From GCA-2687025 sp964473525 (GTDB lineage Bacteria; Poribacteria; WGA-4E; GCA-2687025), in the NCBI GenBank assembly GCA_964473525.1, contig CAYYPK010000069.1, forward strand, positions 1-24,658: a stretch of DNA of 24,658 bases. Reading direction: 5' to 3'. The notes beneath the pieces are model-generated. The model was not told where the DNA came from and searched no databases. It saw nothing but the letters and a program-made list of their open reading frames with translations. This document shows positions 1-6,059 of this stretch, one piece after another; position 1 is the stretch's first letter, and each line of letters starts with the position of its first letter. The translations under genes were made by a program, and so were the position numbers.

Positions 1-335
1 TTCGCCACGTTCCGCAGGTGGTAGTGGTTAGGCGCCACCAGATCGAAGTCGAACAGCGCGGCGATCTGGTGCGATATGGACGCCGACCTATGCCGGATGA
101 CGTACGCCTCGACACCGAGATACACCTGAATCTCGCGCTCCTCGCCTGCGGAGGCGACTTCGGCGCGCAGCTCCTTGATGCGGGCGGAGTTTAGGTCGAA
201 GCTATAGCAGTGGTCGCTGATGCCGATGCGGTCGTAGCCCGCCCTCTCGGCGGCGTCCAAGATGGCCGGCAGCACCATGTCACCATCGGCGCAGGGCGAG
301 TGATGTGTATGGATGTGGTAGTTGGCGCGAACCAT
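1..335 (-). CDS. PHP-domain metal-dependent phosphoesterase, N-terminal part (3' end outside window)
   Basis: The minus-strand frame opens with ATG at 335-333 and stays open to the window edge, giving 111 residues of an incomplete protein. The N-terminus reads NYHIHTHHSPCADG, the first metal-binding motif of the PHP (polymerase and histidinol phosphatase) superfamily. It is followed by GISDH (motif II) and GVEAY (motif III) at the usual spacing. PHP proteins hydrolyse phosphoester bonds with a two- or three-metal centre. Members include histidinol phosphatases, PolX-type nucleases and many uncharacterised hydrolases, and the fragment is too short to choose among them. It has no signal peptide, so it is probably cytoplasmic. 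The gene lies downstream of rqcP on the same strand with a gap of about 100 bases. Domain assignment is strong; substrate is unknown. Confidence 0.85.
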   Translation of the reverse strand, partial: MVRANYHIHTHHSPCADGDMVLPAILDAAERAGYDRIGISDHCYSFDLNSARIKELRAEVASAGEEREIQVYLGVEAYVIRHRSASISHQIAALFDFDLVAPNHYHLRNVA

Positions 336-439
336 GCCGCCTCCCCGCCGCTATGATCGCGAGGTCGCTGCCAGCCGACCCCGCTTTACCATACGTACCA
401 CGCGCAAGCAGCCGACGACAAGCGCGGCGAGCAAGCGGG

Positions 440-730
440 CTATCCGTGTCCTGGCGCCGCGCCGGTGGACGACTTCCGCGTATCCTCAACCACCTCGTAG
501 AGGCCAGCCGCCTCTTCCTTGCGTATCCCGCGCGTGGGCAGATCCAGGACGCGGCACACGAGCTTTCCGTCGGAGCCGAAGCTGAGCGCCACGGTGTCCC
601 CGACCTCGAGAGAGCGACCCGGCTTCGCCGGCCGCTCGTTCACCTCGACACGCCCGCGGCTACAGAGCTGCGTGGCAACCGTGCGCCGTTTGACGATCCT
701 GCTTGTCTGAAGGAACTTATCGAGTCGCAT
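440..730 (-). CDS. rqcP: S4-domain RNA-binding protein RqcP (YabO family), ribosome quality control
   Basis: This 96-residue protein begins MRLDKFLQTSRIVKRRT, the signature start of the S4 RNA-binding fold in the Hsp15/RqcP group. It continues with a GRVEVN segment, a KPG turn and a VGD strand. The C-terminal KEEAAGLYEVVED resembles the tail of Bacillus YabO/RqcP, which favours RqcP over Hsp15. In Bacillus, RqcP works with RqcH on stalled 50S subunits and supports C-terminal alanine tailing of trapped nascent chains. The open frame extends eight codons upstream to 754, but family alignment supports the internal ATG at 730-728; the nearest GGAG is rather far upstream at 14 nt. The gene lies 36 bases downstream of an unrecognised 143-residue gene and may be co-transcribed with it. 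Confidence 0.85.
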   Translation of the reverse strand: MRLDKFLQTSRIVKRRTVATQLCSRGRVEVNERPAKPGRSLEVGDTVALSFGSDGKLVCRVLDLPTRGIRKEEAAGLYEVVEDTRKSSTGAAPGHG

Positions 731-766
731 GGGTGTTAGAACGACTCCGAGCATTCTACGTTTCGA

Positions 767-1198
767 TCAATGCTTGGGCGCCGTCGCGTCCTCCAGTGCC
801 AGTCGGATCGACTGCGAGCAGAAGTTGGGGAAATCGCGGTACAGGAACTCGAGGAACGCCTGACGGACGCTATCCACCACCTCGACCTCACGCTTCCCAA
901 GTTCCTCGTCGAGGATCTCGAGCGCCTCCTTGTTCGACAGGAAGTACTCCGAGTTGTCGAGGAAGTAGCGCGCCGCATGTCGAACCCACGTGCGCACGTC
1001 CGCGCGCATCTGTAAGAACACGTCGTCGACGAACTGCTTCTCGTCGACTTCCGTGGGGATCGACCAGTCGCCCTCCTCCATGAGGGCGTGCACGAGATCC
1101 GCCAGCCCGTCCTTGAAGAGGAACGCGTCGAGCGTGCTCGCCTGACCAGTCTGATCCCCCAACAGGGGCGTGCTGTCGTGGTTAGGATTGTGAGGCAT
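767..1198 (-). CDS. Unrecognised acidic, helical 143-residue protein
   Basis: I do not recognise this protein. It has 143 residues, no signal peptide and no membrane segment. The middle and C-terminal parts are rich in charged residues and look all-helical, with leucine and phenylalanine in heptad-like spacing and several Glu/Asp clusters (EEGDW, DEELGKREVEV). Its composition is protein-like, unlike the arginine/proline-rich shadow frames on the opposite strand. A purine-rich AGGGA lies about 12 bases upstream of the ATG. The gene ends 36 bases before rqcP on the same strand, so the two may form one transcript. A role in translation quality control would only be guilt by association. Confidence 0.6.
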   Translation of the reverse strand: MPHNPNHDSTPLLGDQTGQASTLDAFLFKDGLADLVHALMEEGDWSIPTEVDEKQFVDDVFLQMRADVRTWVRHAARYFLDNSEYFLSNKEALEILDEELGKREVEVVDSVRQAFLEFLYRDFPNFCSQSIRLALEDATAPKH

Positions 1199-1335
1199 TG
1201 GCGTGGTAAATCCCTGTTAGTTCATGCCACGTCCGCGCCGGCAGCCACCGAGCGGCACGTCGCCTCCCAATACTACATCGCGGCCGGGAGGGTATCAACA
1301 GCGCGGCCTAGCTGTGACGCCCGCTCGCGCCCGTG

Positions 1336-1725
1336 TCACGCACCAGGCGCGAGGCGCTTTCGACTGTCCCAGGTTGTCCTGAACCCCACGCGCCCACGAT
1401 CGCGGCCCGCGATGGCTTCCCTGCGCGGGTCCATGTCGTCCACGAGATCCACGAGTTGGGCGCCCAGGAACCGCAGGCGGTGCCACGTCGACACGAGATG
1501 TTGGTCGGCCGATGCGACCTGGGACAGATCTGTGTCGGCTATGCCCACAAGATCGCGCGCGAGCACAGGGTACCTGGCGAGGGCGTCGGCAACCGTGCCA
1601 ACGACTTCCCGGAAATCTGCGAGCGAGTTCAGGCCGGGCCCGCGCTCCGCCAGGTCTTGAGACCGCGAAATGGGCTCGACAGGAGTGCGCTGTACGACAT
1701 GCCTGCTGCTCTCTCGCGCCTCCAC
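1336..1725 (-). CDS. Unrecognised 129-residue protein downstream of the chitosanase-like gene
   Basis: This frame begins with GTG six bases after the stop of the GH46-like gene and encodes 129 residues. I recognise no family. The central part has alternating hydrophobic and charged residues consistent with two or three helices (VVGTVADALARYPVLARDL, then LRFLGAQLVDLVDD), while the ends are arginine-rich and less convincing. There is no good Shine-Dalgarno site, so translation would depend on coupling to the preceding gene. There is no signal peptide. The opposite strand is also open here, which is common in GC-rich DNA. I keep it as a probable but unproven gene because of its position and the plausible core. 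Confidence 0.4.
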   Translation of the reverse strand: MEARESSRHVVQRTPVEPISRSQDLAERGPGLNSLADFREVVGTVADALARYPVLARDLVGIADTDLSQVASADQHLVSTWHRLRFLGAQLVDLVDDMDPRREAIAGRDRGRVGFRTTWDSRKRLAPGA

Positions 1726-1731
1726 TGCTGG

Positions 1732-2700
1732 CTACAGCCCCAGCGCGTCCAGCGTCGCCGGGCCCGCAACGCCGTCTACGGCAAGTTGCTCCCATGCAGC
1801 CGCAGAGGCGTTGTAGTCGGCCTGGAACTGCCGGACGACACCTGCGGTGCCCCGCCCGTAGAACCCGTCCACGCTGACCGAGTGACCCTTGTCGACCAAC
1901 GCCTGCTGGACAGCCTTGACGTCGTCGCCACGCGTCATGGGGTCGGTCACGCGGAGCACCCGGTCTCCGACGCCTTCGACATCCGCCACCGCGGAGGCCC
2001 GTACCGGCGTCGAGTCGAGAAGCAGGTCTTCGGTGATTTCTACGCCCCGGACACGGAAGGGCAGGCCCAGCTCCCAGTTGCCTGTGTCGATTAGCGCGGT
2101 GAACGCGTCCATGCGGTAGACCGTCCTCGCAAGCAAGCCACCCTTGCCGACGAGCCAGTTCCTCCGCACCTGAATGTACCGTTCGATCCACACCTGCTCG
2201 CCGATGCTGTCTGGGGTGACGTCGTCTTCTCCAGTGGTCTCGTTCCGCCGGGCCCTCCAGCTGCCATGGATGTTGCTGTCGTAGACCACGCCCACACCCA
2301 GCCCCGACTTGATGTTGAGGTTGGCCGCGCTACGGCTGCTCGGGTTCCAGTAGACGCGGTCGAAGAACTCGTCCTGGACAAAGCGCATCACCGGGTCATC
2401 GCCAGCTTCGCGCAGCACCGCGTGGAGTTCCGCATCTGTGTCGAGCGCGGCTGCCTTCGTAGCGAGACCTTCGAGGTAGCCCTTCAGTTCGTCCGCGAAT
2501 TGCGCGTCCTCGGCCTCACAGTATTTGGCGATGAGGAGATGCAGGTTCCCGCTGGCGATGGTCGTCTGCGACCTGCCGTACGTCAGGCGTCCGCTGTCGC
2601 CCTTCAGCAGCGTGACCTTGCCGTAGTCTCCCAGCGGCGAGCCGGTCTCGAACACGTTCACGATGGCCTTGGCGGCCTTCTTCTTCAGATCTGCTGACAT
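1732..2700 (-). CDS. GH46 chitosanase-like hydrolase with C-terminal peptidoglycan-binding domain
   Basis: This 322-residue protein has two modules. Residues 8 to about 240 resemble glycoside hydrolase family 46: the segment FETGSPLGDYGKV supplies the probable catalytic acid Glu18, and the following LLKGDSGRLTYGRSQ supplies the probable base Asp35, close to the spacing in characterised chitosanases. Residues 255-322 form a PG_binding_1-type domain (RGDDVKAVQQAL, then VDGFYGRGT and VDGVAGPATLDAL). There is no signal peptide or membrane segment, unlike secreted chitosanases, so it must leave the cell by another route or act after lysis, as an endolysin does. The start is supported by AAGGTGG about five bases upstream. 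It follows a frame-disrupted lipoprotein-like gene on the same strand. A cell-wall hydrolase role is inferred; true chitosan activity is untested. Confidence 0.8.
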   Translation of the reverse strand: MSADLKKKAAKAIVNVFETGSPLGDYGKVTLLKGDSGRLTYGRSQTTIASGNLHLLIAKYCEAEDAQFADELKGYLEGLATKAAALDTDAELHAVLREAGDDPVMRFVQDEFFDRVYWNPSSRSAANLNIKSGLGVGVVYDSNIHGSWRARRNETTGEDDVTPDSIGEQVWIERYIQVRRNWLVGKGGLLARTVYRMDAFTALIDTGNWELGLPFRVRGVEITEDLLLDSTPVRASAVADVEGVGDRVLRVTDPMTRGDDVKAVQQALVDKGHSVSVDGFYGRGTAGVVRQFQADYNASAAAWEQLAVDGVAGPATLDALGL

Positions 2701-2763
2701 ACGTCCACCTTCCTGGTTGGTCCGTCGGCGCGCTCCCCGTCGGCATGGGCGCTACGGCGGCCG

Positions 2764-3347
2764 TCACTTCACGGGCGTGTGTTCGATGCCATCCATGAGC
2801 GGCGCGTATTCGGTGATCGTGTCGATGTCATCCACGAGGCCGCGGAATTCCTCCGGCGCGCGCTCGTCCTCAATCGTGAGCAACTTGCGCCGCCATTCGC
2901 GATTCAGAGCCGTCGCGCGGCTCCGCCAATACGACGCCTCGACCGCCGAGCGCTCGGACCTCCCCGAGTCCGTCAGCAGCTGGCGCGCGACCGTGGTCAG
3001 TGCGGCTATCCCCGCGAATGTCGACGTCCAGTCGAATCGCCGTCCTCCTCCGGTCTGAAGGCCTCTATCGTTGGCGGAACCCCCGCTACGCCAGCGGCCG
3101 CGTCCAGAACCAGCTTGGCGCCGCTTGTCTCTTCGCGGCGCGCCGCCCTCTGCCGGAACCGATGTGTCGCCCTGGCTAGGAGCCACGCAATGTCCTCCTT
3201 GGTCGCGCTGCGCCCGTCGAGCGACGCGGCATCGTCCCACACCGTCTCGCTGGCGGGTTGTGGCGCTTGCAGGACCGGCGGCGCGATCGCCACACACCCG
3301 AGTTGCGCGCAGCCAGCCGCCAGCCACACGCCGACCCAGCCAACCAC
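2764..3347 (-). pseudogene. Putative lipoprotein gene split by a frame change near 3040
   Basis: Two minus-strand frames each look coding over part of this interval. The upstream frame (GTG at 3347, stop at 3006) begins VVGWVGVWLAAGC, a short hydrophobic stretch ending in a lipobox-like LAAGC, then a Pro/Ala-rich linker and a charged helical region (KEDIAWLLARATHRFRQRAA). Near 3040 its sequence degrades, while the frame one base back becomes protein-like (FDWTSTFAGIAALTTVARQL) and continues, helical and charged, to a stop at 2764. Joined, they would give a lipoprotein-like chain of about 190 residues. The switch lies at a GGAGGAGGA repeat, a likely place for an indel or sequencing error. The GTG lacks a positively charged n-region before the hydrophobic stretch, so the true start may lie elsewhere. 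Whether the gene is broken in nature is unknown. Confidence 0.4.
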
Positions 3348-3715
3348 CGCGCCATACGCCCGACCCCCGTCGCACTTCCGCCGCCCGCCCGCCCAGCGGC
3401 GGCGTGACCCGACAGGCGCCGTTGGCGTCTCGCGCGCTGCGTGCGGAGGGTCCATGCTGCGTCGCGAACATCCGGCGTGTGTGTCGCGCAAGGCTCGCCC
3501 CTCCGCTATCGCCCCGTCGCGGCAACTACTCCAGACCTGGCCCTGGCAACCCAATTGTGTATAGAAGGCAGTTCTTACCTCGCATCCGACCTTACACGAG
3601 GCTGATGTGTGAAGCAACCGTAGCAGCGCCTCGGCGTCGTCTCAGCGGCGCGCCGGTAACAGATGCCCGCTCTCCCCCACCGATAGGCCCGAAAGTGCAT
3701 CCGTGGTACAGTATG

Positions 3716-3907
3716 GGTGGAGCAAGCGTGGGATCCCTGCGTCTGCTTCAAATTCACCAGGTAGCGGGCCTAGTAATCACCTGCCCACCTGGGGGAAACC
3801 GAAAGGAGGCAATTGCTTATGGTTGCTATAGTTGGAGGCTTGTCGCTCTAGCAGCGACTCGCCGAGAACGACCGTGAGGGGCGAGGTATTTCGCCTTGCT
3901 CCTCACC
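3716..3907 (+). ncRNA. Candidate structured RNA or leader with alternative hairpins
   Basis: The ends can pair over long range: GGTGGAGCAAGCG (3716-3728) with a near-perfect partner at 3892-3907. Inside are a bulged hairpin CCAGGT/ACCTGG plus GGGC/GCCC (3757-3792), a hairpin GTCGCT/AGCGAC (3842-3858), and a 3' hairpin GTGAGG-GGCGA/TCGCC-CCTCAC (3874-3906). The 3' hairpin competes with the long-range stem for the same bases, and GGCGAG (3880-3885) could instead pair with CTCGCC (3858-3863). Mutually exclusive pairings are typical of riboswitches, attenuators and some regulatory RNAs. I match it to no named RNA family and see no clear promoter. Strand is inferred from the ribosome binding site inside it. 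Confidence 0.35.
3819..3851 (+). CDS. Possible 10-residue leader peptide
   Basis: A perfect AAAGGAGG (3802-3809) stands nine bases before ATG at 3819. The frame encodes MVAIVGGLSL and stops at TAG 3849-3851. The stop lies in the loop of the hairpin 3842-3858, so a ribosome finishing this frame would disrupt that hairpin, as in translational attenuators. No amino acid is strongly over-represented, so a simple amino-acid-starvation sensor is not evident, and no convincing gene follows closely. It may be chance. Confidence 0.25.
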   Translation: MVAIVGGLSL

Positions 3908-4462
3908 CCCTCGCTTCGTTAAGCTGCTGAGGATGTCTCAGCGCCCGCGAGACGCCCTGGCTGGGCGACCCGGGAACATGGAATGGAGACCGCGTAGAAT
4001 GTGGAATGCGCCAAACACGAACAGGGAAGGATGCAGCGAGATGACTCGTTTATTCCGACTGGATGTCAGTACGTCGGCAAGGAATCGGATTCGGCGGATC
4101 CCGCCGACGGGCCAGGAGTCCAGTACCCCGCGCTGCTAGCGAGACCCCACGTTTCCCTCCGTCACGGTTGCGACGTGGCCTGACAAGACCACGATCGTGA
4201 AACGGTGACAGCCAGACTCGACGTTCTTGCACGCCCTCGAACGTCTCTGGCGTCGGAAAGCTTGGCAGTCTCGCCCGCCAGGGTAATGAGACGCGACGTC
4301 ATCCACCACTCACAGTGGCACGGATGATGGGCCTGTACGATACCGACGCTACGAGACACCCGACCCGAACTGACCGACCAAGATTATCTCGATGAACCGC
4401 GCCGCCATACGGCCATGCGTGGTTGGGCGTGCCGTCGGATGACCTCGACTTGAGGAGTCAGG

Positions 4463-4834
4463 ATGTCATCGGCTAACCCCGATTTCTGGGAAATCCCCGT
4501 CGAACCGTACAAGCTGGAGGCCTTCTCGACGGATCGCGCGCTGTGGAAGCCACAGCCCGCGACGCCGTCTCCGAAGGTGTCGCAGCAACGGAAGATGATC
4601 GCAACGCTACGCAAACTCGTCGACAGTGAACTGACCGACAGACAGCGCGAGTGCGTCCGCCTCTACTTCTTCGAGGGTCGCACGCAGCAGCAGGTGGCAG
4701 AGCAGTTAGGCATCTGTCGCCGTGTCGTCAGTCAGCACCTGTTCGGGATACGCCGCAACGGCCGGCAGGTCGGTGGCGCGCTGAACCGCATCAAGAAGCT
4801 GTGCAAACGCTACGGGCTACAGATGACCGCGTAG
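4463..4834 (+). CDS. Small sigma-70 region 4-like helix-turn-helix protein
   Basis: This 123-residue protein has a Pro-rich, low-similarity N-terminal 45 residues and then a helix-turn-helix typical of sigma factor region 4: LTDRQRECVRLYFFEGRTQQ followed by QVAEQLGICRRVVSQHLFGI. There is no recognisable region 2, so it cannot be an ordinary core-binding, promoter-melting sigma factor. Such stand-alone region 4 proteins occur in phages, plasmids and transcription co-regulators. A basic tail (RIKKLCKRYG) would suit DNA binding. GAGGAG lies five bases before the ATG. It heads a plus-strand series with a small ORF, rsgA and a PcfJ-like gene, after a long non-coding gap. Its target promoters are unknown. 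Confidence 0.75.
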   Translation: MSSANPDFWEIPVEPYKLEAFSTDRALWKPQPATPSPKVSQQRKMIATLRKLVDSELTDRQRECVRLYFFEGRTQQQVAEQLGICRRVVSQHLFGIRRNGRQVGGALNRIKKLCKRYGLQMTA

Positions 4835-4865
4835 CCCACGCCACGGAAACACGGGAGGACACACA

Positions 4866-5000
4866 TTGCCGACAGATAGCCGCACACGAACCGAGACAGT
4901 CGAACTCAGACGCGTGGTTGCCGCCGCAACAGCGGCGCGGCCACGCGCCCCGCAGTGGAGACAGAGACTTGAAGGACATATCGAGCATCCGCGCCGGTGA
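4866..5000 (+). CDS. Possible small protein overlapping the start of rsgA
   Basis: A strong GGGAGG (4853-4858) stands seven bases before a TTG at 4866. The frame encodes 44 residues, a Thr/Arg-rich start (PTDSRTRTETVELRR), an alanine-rich helix and a basic end (WRQRLEGHIEHPRR), and stops at 4998-5000. It overlaps the proposed rsgA start (4969) by 32 bases in another frame, so its ribosomes could couple translation into rsgA. The excellent ribosome binding site is the main support; the TTG start and basic composition reduce confidence. I recognise no family. Confidence 0.35.
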   Translation: MPTDSRTRTETVELRRVVAAATAARPRAPQWRQRLEGHIEHPRR

Positions 5001-6012
5001 GCGCCGCGGAACAGTACATAAGAAGACCCTCGGGCACTACTTCGTGGACGAGGATGGGCGCGAGGTGGTGTGCACCATCTCCAGTCTGCTGCGACGCACT
5101 CTCGTGTACCCCATCGCGGACCCCGCGTCGCTGCGACCGGTCGTCGTCGGCACCCGGGACATTCGTGAAGTCGACCCGGTGGCGGTAGGCGACAACGTCA
5201 CGTTCGTGGACGCCGAGGACGGCAAGGGCGTCATCACCGATGTCGCGCCGCGTCGCACGAAGCTGTCGAGACGAGCGGCTGGGGCGAAACCCATCGAGCA
5301 GGTGCTCGTCGCCAACGCGGACCAGGTCATCCCAATGTTCAGCGCCGCCAAGCCGAAGCCCAAGTGGGCGATGCTGGACCGCTACCTCGTAAGCGCGGAA
5401 GCAGCCGGCCTCGAGGCCGTCATCTCGATCACGAAGACGGACCTCGTGGACGTGGCCCAGATCGAGCAGGAGCTACAGACATATCGAGACATAGGGTATC
5501 GAGTTGTGTTGTCGAGCACGGTCACGGGAGAAGGCGTCGACGAGATGCGGGAGACGCTGCATGGCAAGTCGTCGGTTTTCGTCGGGAAATCCGGCGTCGG
5601 CAAGACGTCGCTTCTGAACGCGGTGCAGCCAGGGCTGGGTCTGCGTGTGCAGGAGACCGGCGGCAAGACGGGCAAAGGAAAGCACACGACGACGAATCTA
5701 GCGATGTTCAAGCTCGACGGCGGAGGGTCGATCGTCGACACTCCTGGGATGCGCGAGTTCGGCCTGTGGAACGTCAAGGGAGCCGGCGCCGACACCGATC
5801 GGGCGGGCGCAAGGCGCGCTGATGCGACCACGGGCGGACGGGCGAGCGACCTGGCGTCGCTATTCCCGGAGATGCGGCCGTATCTTGGTGAATGCCAGTT
5901 CCACTCGGATTGCACGCACACGCACGAGCCGGGGTGCGCCGTGAAGGCAGCCGTCGAAGCGGGCGCGGTTGCGCAGCCGCGGTACACGAGTTACCAGAAG
6001 ATGCGCGGCTAG
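4969..6012 (+). CDS. rsgA: Small-ribosomal-subunit biogenesis GTPase RsgA
   Basis: RsgA is a circularly permuted GTPase that helps late maturation of the 30S subunit and releases assembly factors. The 347-residue protein has an N-terminal OB-fold (RGTVHKKTLGHYFVDEDG), then the permuted G motifs: G4-like ITKTDL, G1 GKSGVGKTS (206-214), a G2-like KHTTTN and G3 DTPG (257-260). A C-terminal zinc knuckle uses Cys309, Cys315, His317 and Cys323. G4 has Thr instead of the usual Asn (TKTD). The reading frame is open from 4651, but the first 106 codons are Arg/Pro-rich and overlap the sigma-like gene. I choose TTG at 4969 because GGAG lies eight bases upstream and the OB-fold begins soon after. Length is normal for the family. 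Confidence 0.93.
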   Translation: MKDISSIRAGERRGTVHKKTLGHYFVDEDGREVVCTISSLLRRTLVYPIADPASLRPVVVGTRDIREVDPVAVGDNVTFVDAEDGKGVITDVAPRRTKLSRRAAGAKPIEQVLVANADQVIPMFSAAKPKPKWAMLDRYLVSAEAAGLEAVISITKTDLVDVAQIEQELQTYRDIGYRVVLSSTVTGEGVDEMRETLHGKSSVFVGKSGVGKTSLLNAVQPGLGLRVQETGGKTGKGKHTTTNLAMFKLDGGGSIVDTPGMREFGLWNVKGAGADTDRAGARRADATTGGRASDLASLFPEMRPYLGECQFHSDCTHTHEPGCAVKAAVEAGAVAQPRYTSYQKMRG

Positions 6013-6059
6013 CACATGTCGCGAGACGCTGGCACGGACACGGATCAGGAGGGGATCGT

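Larger units (their letters stand above)
3348..4462. other. Long gap without a convincing protein gene
   Basis: About 1.1 kb separates the minus-strand lipoprotein-like gene from the plus-strand sigma-like gene. Several short open frames exist here, but their translations are arginine/proline-rich or lack a ribosome binding site, as expected of chance frames in GC-rich DNA. The segment 3716-3907 is different: it is less GC-rich in part, contains several inverted repeats and has a perfect Shine-Dalgarno site, and it is described separately. Downstream of it, 3908-4462, I see only a 7-base inverted repeat (4220-4226 with 4239-4245) and no clear promoter, tRNA or repeat. Confidence 0.5.

Noticed and set aside
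1295..2191. Long open frame of 298 codons on the minus strand overlapping the GH46 gene.
   Set aside because: Its translation is dominated by Arg, Gly and Pro and it overlaps a gene with recognisable domains in another frame.
2990..3060. Programmed -1 frameshift producing a single lipoprotein.
   Set aside because: No slippery heptamer or downstream pseudoknot is visible; an indel is the simpler explanation.
3575..3757. 60-codon minus-strand open frame.
   Set aside because: It has no ribosome binding site, its composition looks random, and it overlaps the structured segment.
3716..3907. tmRNA, 6S RNA, RNase P RNA or SRP RNA.
   Set aside because: The length would suit 6S RNA, but I see no conserved tmRNA ends or tag, no RNase P core motifs and no SRP domain loop, and the fold is not a simple rod with one central bulge.
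4220..4245. Inverted repeat GACGTTC/GAACGTC as an operator for the sigma-like gene.
   Set aside because: It lies more than 200 bases from the gene with no promoter nearby, and a 7-base repeat is expected by chance at this scale.
4651..4968. N-terminal extension of rsgA by 106 codons.
   Set aside because: It overlaps the sigma-like gene out of frame, has random composition and would precede the OB-fold by an atypical length.
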